Shown in pieces: positions 24,143 to 34,400 of a stretch of DNA of 64,000 nt. Position numbers and translations under genes: made by a program. The first letter of the stretch is position 1. Each line of letters opens with the position of its first letter. The stretch is from JAFCUW01 sp049898325 (lineage in GTDB: Bacteria > Pseudomonadota > Gammaproteobacteria > Burkholderiales > Burkholderiaceae_D). The notes beneath the pieces are model-generated. The model ran no database searches, was not told where the DNA came from, and saw nothing but the letters and a program-made list of their open reading frames with translations. The stretch is from contig NZ_JAFCXL010000007.1 in the NCBI RefSeq assembly GCF_049898325.1, forward strand, positions 1-64,000, written 5' to 3'.

Positions 24143-26143
24143 CTACCCCTGCGCCGACAGGGCAAAGCGGAAGCGGGTACCGCCGCCCGGGTTGTCGCAA
24201 TGGGTGAGCGTGCCGCCATGAAATTCAATGGCTGTGCGGCAAATCGACAAGCCCATGCCCATGCCCTCGGCCTTGGTGGAAAAGAACGATGAAAACAGCC
24301 GCTCGGCCACTTCCGGCGCGATGCCGTGGCCCTGGTCGATCACCGACACCACCACCTGGCCGGCCTCGACGGCGCCGGTGATTTTCAGGACCCGCCGCTC
24401 GGGCGCCACGTCCTGCATCGCCTCGATGCCATTGCGCGTTAAATTCAATAGCACCTGTTCGAGCAGCATGCGGTCGGCGCTGACGGCGGGCAGGCTGGCG
24501 GGGATGTCGTTGTGGATGCTGACGAAGTGCTTGCTGGCCTGCATTTCGATCAGGGTGGCGATGCCTTCGACCAGCGTGTGCATGCGCACCACCTGGCGCT
24601 GCGGCTCCCGTTTTTTGACGAACTCGTGCACGCTGCGGATGATCTGGCCGGCCCGCCGCGCTTGCGTGCTGGCCTGCTCCAGGGCCGGCTTGAGCAAGGC
24701 CGCGTCGACCCCCGTGTGCTGGTCGGTGGCCCGCTGCAGCAGGTTCAGCGCGCCCGTCGTGTAGCTGGAAATGGCCGCCAGCGGTTGATTGAGTTCGTGC
24801 GCCAGCATCGACGAAATTTCGCCCATGGTCGCCAGGCGGGCGCTGGCATTGAGTTTTTCCTGTTGCTGGCGCGCCAGCTCCTCGGCGTTCTTGCGTTCGG
24901 AAATGTCCAGGATGGACCCCATCCAGCCCGTCTGGCGGCCGTCGCTGTCGACCAGCGGCGCCTCGAAAATGAGCACGGGAATGCGGACCCCGTCGGAGCG
25001 CTGAAAAATCGTTTCGAACTGGGGCGTGACGTTGCCGGCCAGGACGGCGGCGAAGCGCTGCTGGTACTCGGCCATCGCTTCCGGCGCCCAGTAGGCCATC
25101 GGCGGCGCCTTGCCCACCAGTTCCTCGCGCGGCAGGCCGACGATCTGGCAGAAGGCCGGGTTGACGTAGGTGACGCGCCCTTCCAGGTCGCGCGCGCGCA
25201 AACCCGTCACCAGCGAATTTTCCATTGCCGTGCGAAACGCCATCTGCTGGCGCAGCGCCCCTTCGGCGAGCAGCCGGCGCGCAATGTGGCGCCACAGCGC
25301 CGCCAGCGAGGCCAACAAGCCCAGCCCCAGCACGATGACCGAGCCCACCAGCAGATTGGGCAGCAGGCGCGGCGGCCCCTTGACGCTGTCCGTCGACAGC
25401 GTCATCGAGGTGCCCGGCAGGTCCAGCGCGCGCTTGTGCGTGTACACCCCGCGCCCGGGACCGGCCGCCACGCGACGCGCCAGCAGGCGGTCGTCGCGGT
25501 CGATCAGGCTGATGGCGTTGTCCTGGGCGAACCACCAGGGCACGGTTTCATCGAGCAGGGTCTTGAGGTCGTAGGTGGCGACCAGGCTGCCCGCATAGTG
25601 ACCGCCACGGTACAGCGGCGCATAAAAATCGACCACCGCGGGGCCGCCGGCGGCGCCCTTGTACGGCTCGCTGTAACGGCCCTTGCGGGTGGCGCGCGCG
25701 TAGTCCCAGGCATTGCGCGAGACCGTCGGCAAGGTCGCCGCGCCGGTCGGACCGGCCGGGTCGGCGCCCCGCTCGGCCAGCACCGCGTCGTTGGCATCGA
25801 GCCAGCGGATGCGGCGCAGTTCGTGGCCGTTGTTGATCAACTGGGCCAGCCGTAGCTGCACGGTGGCGGTGGCCACTGGCTGGCTCACCAGTTCGCTGCC
25901 CAGGCCCACCAGCGCCTCCTCGCTACGGTTGAACTCGAAGCGTAGCGATTGCTCGACCCACAAGGTGTCGGCAATCAATTGCTCCTGTCGCTCGTTGCTT
26001 TCCATCTCGCGCGCCTGCCAGGGCAGCCACACCAGCACGGCAATGAACAGCAGCACCAGCATGGCGGGCAGCAGGAAGCGCAGCGGCCAGCGCAGTTGCG
26101 GTGGCAGCAGGTGACGGCGGACCCGGATCAACAGTTTTTGCAT
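24143..26143 (-). CDS. dctS: DctS-like sensor histidine kinase
   Basis: This 666-aa membrane kinase has a TM helix (about 19-41), a large periplasmic sensor domain, and a second TM helix (about 255-285, LLVGSVIVLGLGLLASLAAL). A PAS domain (FRTAMENSLVTGLRARDLEGRVTYV) precedes the HisKA box MLAHELNQPLAAISSYTTGA with the phospho-His and an HATPase domain (NLTRNGIEAM, DQGHGI, GMGMGLSICRTAIE). It presumably senses C4-dicarboxylates and passes phosphate to DctR. It is divergent from dctP, with about 160 bases of shared control region. Confidence 0.9.
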   Translation of the reverse strand: MQKLLIRVRRHLLPPQLRWPLRFLLPAMLVLLFIAVLVWLPWQAREMESNERQEQLIADTLWVEQSLRFEFNRSEEALVGLGSELVSQPVATATVQLRLAQLINNGHELRRIRWLDANDAVLAERGADPAGPTGAATLPTVSRNAWDYARATRKGRYSEPYKGAAGGPAVVDFYAPLYRGGHYAGSLVATYDLKTLLDETVPWWFAQDNAISLIDRDDRLLARRVAAGPGRGVYTHKRALDLPGTSMTLSTDSVKGPPRLLPNLLVGSVIVLGLGLLASLAALWRHIARRLLAEGALRQQMAFRTAMENSLVTGLRARDLEGRVTYVNPAFCQIVGLPREELVGKAPPMAYWAPEAMAEYQQRFAAVLAGNVTPQFETIFQRSDGVRIPVLIFEAPLVDSDGRQTGWMGSILDISERKNAEELARQQQEKLNASARLATMGEISSMLAHELNQPLAAISSYTTGALNLLQRATDQHTGVDAALLKPALEQASTQARRAGQIIRSVHEFVKKREPQRQVVRMHTLVEGIATLIEMQASKHFVSIHNDIPASLPAVSADRMLLEQVLLNLTRNGIEAMQDVAPERRVLKITGAVEAGQVVVSVIDQGHGIAPEVAERLFSSFFSTKAEGMGMGLSICRTAIEFHGGTLTHCDNPGGGTRFRFALSAQG

Positions 26144-26235
26144 GGCGCAGCGTTCAGGGTTTCGTGGTGCTTGTCAAGATGCCGTTCGCATTAAGTGTTG
26201 CTTTTTATCTACTGTGGAAAACCCTCATAGCACGT

Positions 26236-26245
26236 CTTGCGCAAG
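26236..26245. promoter_or_regulatory. Palindrome in the dctS-dctP divergent promoter region
   Basis: CTTGCGCAAG is a perfect 10-bp palindrome lying 60 bases before the dctP start, in the only non-coding gap between the regulators and the transporter. It is a candidate DctR or global-regulator site. The dctP ribosome site AAGGAGA follows at 26294-26300. Confidence 0.35.
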
Positions 26246-26304
26246 CATTGCAGACTCACGCAAAAGACCTTACACATAAGAATTTAAATTCACAAGGAGA
26301 CAGC

Positions 26305-27291
26305 ATGAAAATTCGCTTCCTGGTCGCCGCCCTGGCCGCCACCGTCAGCTTCGGCGCCTTTGCCCAAGCCCCCATCGTCATCAAGTTCAGCCACGTGGTC
26401 GCCACCGACACGCCGAAAGGCCAGGCTGCCGAGCGCTTCAAGGCGCTGGCCGAGAAAAACACGGGCGGTCGCGTCAAGGTCGAAGTCTACCCGAACAGCC
26501 AGTTGTACAAGGACAAGGAAGAACTGGAAGCGCTGCAACTGGGCGCCGTGCAAATGCTGGCGCCGTCGCTGGCCAAGTTCGGTCCGCTGGGCGTGAAAGA
26601 GTTCGAAGTATTCGATCTGCCGTATATTTTCCCCAGCAAGCAGGGCCTGTACGCCGTCACCGAAGGCCCGATCGGCAAGCAGATGCTGCAAAAGCTCGAG
26701 CCGAAGGGCATCACCGGCCTGGCGTACTGGGACAACGGTTTCAAGGTCATGTCGTCGAACAAGAAGATGAACATCCCGGCCGACTTCAAGGGCATGAAAA
26801 TGCGCATCCAGGCCTCGAAAGTGCTCGACGCGCAAATGCGCGCGCTGGGCGCGAACCCGCAGGTGCTGGCCTTCTCGGAAGTCTACCAGGCGCTGCAAAC
26901 GGGCGTGGTCGACGGCACCGAGAACCCGCCATCGAACCTGTACACCCAGAAAATGCACGAAGTGCAAAAATTTGTGGCGAACTCGAACCATGGCTACCTG
27001 GGCTATGCGGTGATTGTCAACAAGAAATTCTGGGACGGCTTGCCGGCCGATATCCGCACCCAGCTGTCGAAGGCGATGGCCGACGCCACCACGTTTGAAA
27101 AAGCCATTGCCCAGCGCGACAATGACCTGGCGATGGCGGCGATCAAGAAAACCGGCAAGACCCAGGTCTACGACCTGACGGCGGCCGAACAGGCGGCGTG
27201 GCGCACGGCCCTGCTGCCCGTGCACAAGGAAATGGAAGGGCGCATCGGCAAGGATCTGATCGGCGCCATCAGCAAGGAAGCGGCGAAATAA
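26305..27291 (+). CDS. dctP: TRAP transporter solute-binding protein DctP
   Basis: DctP captures C4-dicarboxylates in the periplasm for the DctQM permease. The 328-aa protein has a signal peptide (MKIRFLVAALAATVSFGAFAQ) and the family core: IKFSHVVATDTPKGQAAERF, VEVYPNSQLYKDKEELEALQ, PYIFPSKQGLY, the substrate-binding Arg in GMKMRIQASKVLDAQM, and VVDGTENPPSNLY. A perfect AAGGAGA ribosome site precedes ATG. A terminator directly after the gene suggests it is made in excess over the membrane subunits. Confidence 0.96.
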   Translation: MKIRFLVAALAATVSFGAFAQAPIVIKFSHVVATDTPKGQAAERFKALAEKNTGGRVKVEVYPNSQLYKDKEELEALQLGAVQMLAPSLAKFGPLGVKEFEVFDLPYIFPSKQGLYAVTEGPIGKQMLQKLEPKGITGLAYWDNGFKVMSSNKKMNIPADFKGMKMRIQASKVLDAQMRALGANPQVLAFSEVYQALQTGVVDGTENPPSNLYTQKMHEVQKFVANSNHGYLGYAVIVNKKFWDGLPADIRTQLSKAMADATTFEKAIAQRDNDLAMAAIKKTGKTQVYDLTAAEQAAWRTALLPVHKEMEGRIGKDLIGAISKEAAK

Positions 27292-27322
27292 GCCCGCTGC
27301 GCGGCGCGCCTGCGCCGCGCTG

Positions 27323-27373
27323 ACCCCCGCTCGGGCGGGGGTGTTTTTCGGCGCCGGGTTCCCGCCCGGCGCC
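27323..27373 (+). terminator. Terminator/processing hairpins between dctP and dctQ
   Basis: CCCCCGC (27324-27330) and GCGGGGG (27335-27341) form a tight stem followed by TGTTTTT. Next to it GGCGCCGGG (27350-27358) and CCCGGCGCC (27365-27373) form a second stem. The tandem structures would partly stop transcription and protect dctP mRNA, giving more binding protein than permease. Confidence 0.8.
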
Positions 27374-27447
27374 GCTCAGTCGGCGCCAGCCCCCCCAGCG
27401 GGTCGGCGCTCCGTGGGCGCGCGCGCGCCTGTTCTCTGAAAGACCTT

Positions 27448-28017
27448 ATGAAATTCCTCGATCGACTCGAAGAATGGATCATTGCGACCCTGATGGGCGC
27501 GGCGACCTTCATCATTTTCCTGGCGGTGGTGCACCGCTATCTGTCCGGCTTGCCGATTCCCGGTTTGCAGGATGCGCTCATCCAGATCAATACCAGCTGG
27601 GCCCAGGAGTTGTGCATCTATATGTTCGTGTGGATGGCCAAGTTCGGCGCCGCCTACGGCGTGCGGACCGGCATCCACGTGGGCATCGACGTCCTGATTA
27701 ACCGCCTGAGCCCGCCATGGCGCGCCAAGTTCGTCAGCTTCGGCCTGATCGCCGGCGCCACCTTCACCGGCATCGTCGGTACCCTGGGCGCCCTGTTCGT
27801 GGCGCGCATGGCCGACACGGGCCAGACCTCGGCCGACCTGGAAATCCCCATGTGGATCATCTATATGGCGGTGCCGCTGGGCTCCTACCTGATGTGTTTC
27901 CGATTCCTGCAAGTGCTCGTGCATTTCCTGCGCACGGGTGACTTGCCCAAGCATGACCATTCGTTCGTCGAAGGCCTCGACGAGGAAGTTGCCAACGTCA
28001 AGGGAGGGCAGAAATGA
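27448..28017 (+). CDS. dctQ: TRAP transporter small permease DctQ
   Basis: This 189-aa inner-membrane protein has four helices, as usual for DctQ: ATLMGAATFIIFLAVVHRY, SWAQELCIYMFVWMAKFGAAYG, LIAGATFTGIVGTLGALFVA and WIIYMAVPLGSYLMCFRFLQ. The pattern W-x-x-E in the second helix and GAAYGVRTGIHVGIDVL fit the family. Its stop overlaps dctM by four bases (ATGA). Confidence 0.94.
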   Translation: MKFLDRLEEWIIATLMGAATFIIFLAVVHRYLSGLPIPGLQDALIQINTSWAQELCIYMFVWMAKFGAAYGVRTGIHVGIDVLINRLSPPWRAKFVSFGLIAGATFTGIVGTLGALFVARMADTGQTSADLEIPMWIIYMAVPLGSYLMCFRFLQVLVHFLRTGDLPKHDHSFVEGLDEEVANVKGGQK

Positions 28018-29294
28018 ATGCCGCCATTATTTTCATCCTGCTGCTGCTGCTCATGCTCACGGGCATGCCCATTTCCATTTCGCTGGGCCTGACCGTTCTC
28101 ACCTTCATGTTTACCATGACCAGCGTGCCGATCGAATCGGTGGCGCTCAAACTGTTTACGGGCATTGAAAAGTTCGAGATCATGGCGATCCCGTTCTTCA
28201 TCCTTGCGGGTAATTTCCTCACGCACGGTGGCGTCGCCCGGCGCATGATCAATTTCGCCACCTCGATGGTGGGCCACTTCCACGGCGGCCTGGCGCTGGC
28301 CGGCGTGTTTGCCTGCGCCCTGTTTGCCGCCGTCTCCGGTTCGAGCCCCGCCACCGTGGTGGCGATCGGCTCGATCATCCTGCCGGCCATGATCAAGCAG
28401 GGCTACCCGCCCCGCTTCGGCGCCGGCGTCATCACCACCTCGGGCGCGCTGGGCATCCTGATTCCGCCGTCGATCGTGATGGTGATGTATTCGGTTACCA
28501 CCAATACCTCGGTGGGCCAGCTGTTCATGGCCGGCGTGGTGCCGGGCCTGATGCTGGCCTTCCTGCTGGGCTTGACCACCTGGTTCCTGGCGAAGAAACA
28601 CAACTACCCGCGCATGGTCAAGGCCACCTGGCTTGAGCGCTGGGTGGCGTTTCGCCGCAGCGCCTGGGGCCTGCTGCTGATCGTCATCGTGATGGGCGGG
28701 ATTTATTCGGGCGCCTTCACGCCCACCGAAGCGGCGGCGATGGCGGCCGTGTACGCCTTCATCATTTCCGTGTTCGTCTACAAGGACTTGAAGCTCAAGC
28801 AAGTGGCCAAGGTACTGCTGGACTCGGCGGCGATGTCGGCCATGCTGCTCTACATCATCACCAACGCCGTGCTGTTTTCTTTCCTCATGACCAGCGAAAA
28901 CATCCCGCAGGGCATGGCCGACTGGATTTCCAACCAGGGCCTGGGCGTGGTCGGCTTCCTGCTGGTGGTCAACATCCTGCTGCTCATCGCCGGCAACTTC
29001 ATGGAGCCGTCGTCGATCGTGCTGATCATGGCACCGATCCTGTTCCCGGTGGCGATGAAACTGGGCATCGATCCGGTCCACTTCGGTATCCTGATCGTCG
29101 TCAACATGGAGGTCGGCATGTGCCATCCACCGGTGGGCCTGAACCTGTACGTGGCGTCCGGCATCACCAAGATGGGCATCTCGGAGCTGACGGTGGCGGT
29201 CATGCCGTGGCTGTTCACCATGCTCGGTTTCCTGGTGCTCATCACTTACGTACCACAGATTTCACTGTGGTTGCCGAATTTGATCTACAAGTAA
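28014..29294 (+). CDS. dctM: TRAP transporter large permease DctM
   Basis: This 426-aa protein is the ion-coupled translocation subunit. It has around 12 helices, including LTGMPISISLGLTVLTFMF, FFILAGNFLTHGGVARRMI, AAVSGSSPATVVAIGSIILPAMI, GALGILIPPSIVMVMYSV and MEVGMCHPPVGLNLYVASGI, all typical DctM segments. Length is normal. It is the last gene of dctPQM. No clear terminator directly follows; the next structure is the leader RNA at 29349-29549. Confidence 0.96.
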   Translation: MNAAIIFILLLLLMLTGMPISISLGLTVLTFMFTMTSVPIESVALKLFTGIEKFEIMAIPFFILAGNFLTHGGVARRMINFATSMVGHFHGGLALAGVFACALFAAVSGSSPATVVAIGSIILPAMIKQGYPPRFGAGVITTSGALGILIPPSIVMVMYSVTTNTSVGQLFMAGVVPGLMLAFLLGLTTWFLAKKHNYPRMVKATWLERWVAFRRSAWGLLLIVIVMGGIYSGAFTPTEAAAMAAVYAFIISVFVYKDLKLKQVAKVLLDSAAMSAMLLYIITNAVLFSFLMTSENIPQGMADWISNQGLGVVGFLLVVNILLLIAGNFMEPSSIVLIMAPILFPVAMKLGIDPVHFGILIVVNMEVGMCHPPVGLNLYVASGITKMGISELTVAVMPWLFTMLGFLVLITYVPQISLWLPNLIYK

Positions 29295-29348
29295 AAATAA
29301 ACCAAGGACCGTGCTAAAAAAACCACGCTGTTCATGAAATATTTGCGT

Positions 29349-29549
29349 TATGATTGCTCCGCTTTACAGGCACCACAATGGTGCGGTGCAAGATAACGAA
29401 TACAGATTTTGGGGAGTAGTGATAAAAGCACGGTAGTCCATACCGGAGAAATATCGAGGAGACCCACGTTTTACAGAATGTCGTTGGCATTGACCAAACG
29501 GCCGGGAACGTGACCACACTTAGAACGCACCGCAGGGTGCGTTTTTTTT
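29349..29549 (+). promoter_or_regulatory. Candidate yybP-ykoY (manganese) riboswitch-like leader, orphan
   Basis: A promoter-like TATGAT (29349-29354) is followed by a hairpin (GCACCA/TGGTGC), then GGGGAGTAG at 29411-29419, the hallmark of yybP-ykoY RNAs. Further pairs such as CGGTA/TACCG (29431-29455 region) and GTCGTTGGCATTGACC lie downstream, and a strong terminator ends the unit. The fold was not computed. Known members control manganese exporters, but here the next gene is ogt, 83 bases on. An unrelated small RNA is the alternative. Confidence 0.45.
29524..29549 (+). terminator. Strong rho-independent terminator
   Basis: AACGCACC (29524-29531), loop GCAG and GGTGCGTT (29536-29543) are followed by eight T. 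It ends the leader RNA and separates it from ogt. Confidence 0.88.
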
Positions 29550-29631
29550 CGCCATTTTTTCTTCGCTGCTTCGTCGCTGCACAGCGGCCGCCGCCCTTTT
29601 TTCGGCGCGCCGATGCGCTACACTCGATACC

Positions 29632-30186
29632 ATGCACGCTTCCTCCGCCCCCACCCGTCCACCCGCGCCTGCCAGCGCCCTGTTCAGCGCGATCGTCGAG
29701 GCGCCGTTCGGTGCCATCGGCATTCGCACCGCTGCGGAGCAGGTGTGCGAACTGGTCTATCTGCCGCCCCATTTTGGTGCGCAGGACGCCGTCGACGCCA
29801 CCGCCGAACGTGCCGCGGGACAGGTGGCGCGCTACCTGGCGGACGCCGATTTCACCTTTGACTTGCCGCTGGCCGCCGTCGGCAGCGCCTTCCAGCAGCG
29901 CGTCTGGGCCGCCATCAGCGCCATTCCCCGTGGCAGCGTGCGCACCTACGGCCAGGTGGCCCGCGCCATCGGCTCGGCGCCGCGGGCGGTGGGCCAGGCC
30001 TGCGGCGCCAACTGGTTTCCCCTACTCATACCGTGCCACCGCGTCACCGCCGCCGCCGGCCTGGGCGGCTTTGCCCAGCACGACGACGAGCACGGTTTTC
30101 ACCTGGGCGTGAAACGCTGGCTGCTCACCCACGAAGGCGCCGCGGCGGGCGGCACGCCATGGCAGCAGCAGGCCATGTGGCCGTGA
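29632..30186 (+). CDS. ogt: Methylated-DNA--protein-cysteine methyltransferase
   Basis: The protein removes O6-alkyl groups from guanine onto its own Cys. The 184-aa product has an N-terminal ribonuclease-like half and the DNA-binding half FQQRVWAAISAIPRGSVRTYGQVARAIG. The active site is IPCHRVTAAAGLGGFA, with Cys followed by His-Arg-Val. The stop overlaps the proposed xerD start by four bases (GTGA); ogt-xerD is a recurring betaproteobacterial pair. Confidence 0.95.
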   Translation: MHASSAPTRPPAPASALFSAIVEAPFGAIGIRTAAEQVCELVYLPPHFGAQDAVDATAERAAGQVARYLADADFTFDLPLAAVGSAFQQRVWAAISAIPRGSVRTYGQVARAIGSAPRAVGQACGANWFPLLIPCHRVTAAAGLGGFAQHDDEHGFHLGVKRWLLTHEGAAAGGTPWQQQAMWP

Positions 30187-31130
30187 GCGCGCCCGCCACC
30201 GTGGCCGCCGCGCCTGCCGAGTTGCCCGCCTCGGCGGCCAACCTGGCCCTGATCGATGCCTTCTGCGACACCGTCTGGCTCGAGCAGGGCTTGGCCAGGG
30301 CCTCGCTGGAAGCCTACCGCCGCGACCTGCGCCTGTTCGCCCGCTGGCTGGCCGTGCGCCGGCCCGCCTGCGCCACCTTGCTGCAGGTGGGCGCGCACGA
30401 CCTGACGGCGTACTTTGCCGAGCGCCACGCCGAATCGAAACCCAGTTCGGCCAACCGCCGCCTGTCGGTCCTCAAGCGTTTCTATCAACTGGCCCTGCGC
30501 AACCATCAAGTTGCCACCGACCCCTGCCTGAACATGGCCTCCGCCCGGCAGCCCCAGCGCTTCGTGCACACGCTGACGGAGGGCCAGGTGGAGGCCCTGC
30601 TGGGCGCCCCCGACGTGACGACGCCCTTGGGCTTGCGCGAGCGCACGATGCTCGAACTGATGTATGCCAGCGGGCTGCGGGTGTCGGAACTGGTGGGCCT
30701 GAAACTGGTCGAACTGAGTTTGAACGATGGCGTGTTGCGGGTGACGGGCAAGGGCAGCAAGACGCGCCTGGTGCCGTTCGGCCACGAGGCGCGCGTGTGG
30801 ATCGGGCGCTACCTGGCCGAGGCGCGCGGGCGCATTCTCGACGGCCAGATCGACGACGCCCTGTTTGTCACGGCGCGGGGAGGGGCCATGACGCGGCAAA
30901 TGTTTTGGGTGCTCATTAAAAAACACGCGGCCCGCGCCGACATCGCCGGGCCCCTGTCGCCGCACACCTTGCGCCATGCGTTTGCCACCCATTTGCTCAA
31001 CCATGGCGCCGATTTGCGGGTCGTGCAACTGCTGCTCGGGCATGCCGATATTTCAACTACCCAAATTTACACCCACGTGGCGCGCGAGCGCCTCAAGCAC
31101 TTGCACTCCCAGCATCACCCACGTGCATAG
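30183..31130 (+). CDS. xerD: Site-specific tyrosine recombinase XerD
   Basis: XerD with XerC resolves chromosome dimers at dif. The 315-aa protein has the core-binding domain (IDAFCDTVWLEQGLARASLEAYRRDL) and the catalytic domain: Arg in MYASGLRVSELVGL, Lys in VTGKGSKTRLVP, HTLRHAFATHLLNHGADLRVVQ, LLGHADISTTQIYTHV with the nucleophile Tyr. GTG 30183 is chosen for coupling with the ogt stop; an in-frame ATG at 30159 is also possible. Confidence 0.93.
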   Translation: MSAPATVAAAPAELPASAANLALIDAFCDTVWLEQGLARASLEAYRRDLRLFARWLAVRRPACATLLQVGAHDLTAYFAERHAESKPSSANRRLSVLKRFYQLALRNHQVATDPCLNMASARQPQRFVHTLTEGQVEALLGAPDVTTPLGLRERTMLELMYASGLRVSELVGLKLVELSLNDGVLRVTGKGSKTRLVPFGHEARVWIGRYLAEARGRILDGQIDDALFVTARGGAMTRQMFWVLIKKHAARADIAGPLSPHTLRHAFATHLLNHGADLRVVQLLLGHADISTTQIYTHVARERLKHLHSQHHPRA

Positions 31131-31205
31131 GCAATTCAAATGCGGCGCGCATAATGCGTCATAATGGCGGCATATCCAGTTCAATTCAGACAATAGAGGT
31201 GATCC

Positions 31206-31415
31206 ATGGCGAAAACAAATTTTTCGTACGAAAAGCGGCAGCGCGAGCTGGAAAAAAAGAAGAAAGCCGATGAAAAGGCCAAACGCAAGGCCGAGGCCAA
31301 ATCGCATCCGAATCCGGGCGCTGACAACGAGCCCGACGAAGGCGCCGACGATGACGTCGTCGAGCACGACGGCGACGTCGAGCGCGCTTCGCCGCAGGAA
31401 GAAAGCCCCATGTAA
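31206..31415 (+). CDS. Small highly charged protein, 69 aa
   Basis: The first half is strongly basic (SYEKRQRELEKKKKADEKAKRKAEAK) and probably one helix; the second half is acidic (DNEPDEGADDDVVEHDGDVE). GAGGTGA precedes the ATG with suitable spacing. Short proteins of this layout are seen in Burkholderiales, but the role is not known; nucleic-acid or ribosome contact is a guess. A strong terminator follows. Confidence 0.8.
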   Translation: MAKTNFSYEKRQRELEKKKKADEKAKRKAEAKSHPNPGADNEPDEGADDDVVEHDGDVERASPQEESPM

Positions 31416-31433
31416 TCAGCCCGCCCAGGGCCA

Positions 31434-31476
31434 GCAAAAAAAACGGGCCCCGGCATTGCTGCCGGGGCCCGTTTTG
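31434..31476. terminator. Bidirectional terminator between convergent genes
   Basis: ACGGGCCCCGGCA (31443-31455) and TGCCGGGGCCCGT (31460-31472) form a 13-bp perfect stem with loop TTGC. A-runs on the left and T-runs on the right serve both the 69-aa gene (plus) and the RND operon (minus). Confidence 0.92.
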
Positions 31477-31493
31477 CATGGCGCCCTGATTGC

Positions 31494-34400
31494 TCAGGCC
31501 GCTTCAGCCACATCCTTCGCGCCCGCCGACGCCAGCCCCGCTTCGGCCGGGGCGCCGCGCTTGAACCAGCGCACGGCGCGCTTGCCCAGGTTGTCCAGGT
31601 AGGTGTACGCCACCGGCACCACCACCAGCGTCAGCAAGGTCGAGGTGATCACCCCGCCGATCACCGCGCGGCCCATCGGCGCCTGCTGTTCGCCGCCATC
31701 GCCCATGCCGATCGCCATCGGCAGCATGCCGAAAATCATCGCCAGCGTCGTCATCAGGATCGGCCGCAGGCGTACCTGGCCCGCTTCCATGATGGCCGTG
31801 AACTGGTCCTTGCCGTCGCGCTGGGCGTGGTTGGTGAAGTCGACCAGCAAGATGGCGTTCTTGGTCACCAGCCCCATCAGCATGACGATGCCGATCACCG
31901 AGAAAATATTCAAGGTCGAGCCCGTCACCAGCAGGGCGGCAACCACGCCCACCATCGACAGCGGCAGCGACACCATGATCGCCACCGGCTGCAGGAAGCT
32001 GCCGAACTGCGAGGCCAGCACCAGGTAAATGAAGATCACCGCGATGGCCAGCGCGGCGACGAAACCGCCCATGGTTTCGGCCATGCGCTCGGCTTCGCCA
32101 CCGACGTCGAAGCGCACCCCGACCGGCAGGGCGATGGCCTTGATGGCCTTCTGCACGTCGCCATTGACGTCGCCATTGGGCCGGCCTTCCACGCCGGCAT
32201 AGATCGCCACGCGGCGCTCGAGGGCCTGGCGCTTGAGCACTTGCGGGCTGGTCGAAGGGACGAACTCGACCACCTGGCGCAGCGGCACCATCACCGGGTT
32301 GCCGGCCGCGTCGCGCTTGCTCGAGGCCACCGACAGGTCGCCCAGGTCGGTGATCTTCTGGCGCCCGCTTTTCGGCAACTGCACATTGACATCGTAGTTC
32401 TGGCCGTCCGGCGCCAGCCAGCGGCTGATCTGGTCGCCGGCGACGAAGGGCCGCAGGGCGCTGCCGATCTGTTGCACGGACAAGCCCAGGTCGCTGGCGA
32501 GCTCGTTGTTGATTTTTAAGATGGTGGCCGGGTTGGCCCCTTCCTGGCTGTACTCGACATCCTTGACGCCCTTGATGGTGCGCATCTTGTCCATCAGCTG
32601 GTGGGCGACGGCGTCGAGCTTCGATTCGTCCTGGCCCAGGATGGCGATGAAGATGGGGCGGTTGCCCACCGAAGTGGTGATGCCGGCGATCGATTCGAGC
32701 CGTTCGCGGATCGCCCCTTCGAGCGCCTTCTGCGAGCGCCGCTTGACGTGCTTGAGGTCGGCCAGCTTGAGGTTCATCTGGGCGGTGTTGCGGCCGTCAT
32801 AGGTGCCGGCGGTGGTGGAAATGGTGTCGATTTCCTTGCCGAATTCCTTCAGCGCCATCGTCATCTGCTCGACCTTTTGCGCCGTGTACTCGAGGCTCGA
32901 GCCAACCGGGGTTTTAAAGCGCAGCTGGATGTAGCCGTTGTCCGTCTCCGGGAACATTTCGCCGCCCACCAGCGGGATCAGGGCAATGCTGCCGACAAAC
33001 AGGGACAGCGCCAGCGCCAGCGTACACTTGCGCCAGCGCAGGGCCAGCGCCAGCACCTTGCCGTACCAGACGTGCACGCGGTCGATACCATGCTCGATGC
33101 GCTCCATCAGGCGGCCCAGCCACGGCACGTATTTAAAACGGTCCTGGACGGGGTCGGGCCACACCGACGAGAGCATCGGGTCGAGCGTAAAACTGACGAA
33201 CAGCGACACCAGCACGGCGACGGCGACGGTAATGCCGAACTGCATGAAGAAGCGGCCGATGATCCCCTGCATGTAGGCGATCGGCACGAACACGGCGACG
33301 ATGGCAAACGTGGTGGCCATCACCGCCAGGCCGATTTCATTGGTGCCGTCGAAGGCCGCGCGCAGATGGCTCTTGCCCATGTTCAGGTGGCGCACGATGT
33401 TTTCACGGACCACGATGGCGTCGTCGATCAGCAAGCCGATGCACAGCGACAGCGCCATCAGGGTGAGGAAATTGAGCGTGAAGCCGAACGCCTTCATGGC
33501 GATAAAACTGGCCAGCACGGAAATCGGCAGGGTCAGGCCGGTGATGATGGTGCTGCGCCACGAGTGCAGGAACAGGAACACGATGATCATCGTCAGCACG
33601 GCGCCTTCGATGATGGTTTCTTTCACGTTGTCGAGCTGGCTCTTGACGCGTTCGGCCTGGTTTTCCATCACCCGCAACTGGTAGTCGCTGCCGAATTCCG
33701 TTTGCATGCGGGCGGCCGCCTTGGCCAGGTTGGTGCCCACTTCGACGACGTTGGCGCCTTGCACCTTGGTCACTTCGATGGAAATGGCGCGCCGGCCATT
33801 GACGCGCGAGACCGAGGTTTCTTCCTGCTCGCCATCGACGATGGTGGCGACCTGCTCCAGGTAGACGGGGCCGGAGGCGCGGCGGGCGACGATGATGCGA
33901 TTGAAATCGCGGGCCGACTTCATGCGCCCCTCGATGCGCACCAGTTGCTCGCTGCCGCCGAAGCTGATGTTGCCGGCTGGCATATTGGTATTGGTCGCCT
34001 GGATCGCGCGCAGCACTTCATCGACGCCGATGTTCTGGCTGTGCAGTTGCTCGGGCTTCAGGTGGACCAGGATCTGGCGGTTGGTCTTGCCATTGATGCG
34101 CACCTGGCCCACCCCGGCCACGCCCTGCAGGCGCTTGGTGATGACCTGCTCGGTCAGGGTCGACATCTCGCGCAGGTCGCGCGTGTCGGACATCAAGGTC
34201 ATCTCGACGATGGGCTGCTCGTTGTCGCCCTCGGCCCGCACGACCAGCGGTTCCTTGGCGTCTTTCGGGAAGCCGGGGCGCACGCGGCCGATGTTGTCAC
34301 GCACCTCCTGCATGGCCTTGTCGATGTTGGTACTGAGCTGGAACTCGAGGCTGATCCCGGCCCGGCCTTCCCACGAATTGCTGCGGATCGACTTGATGCC

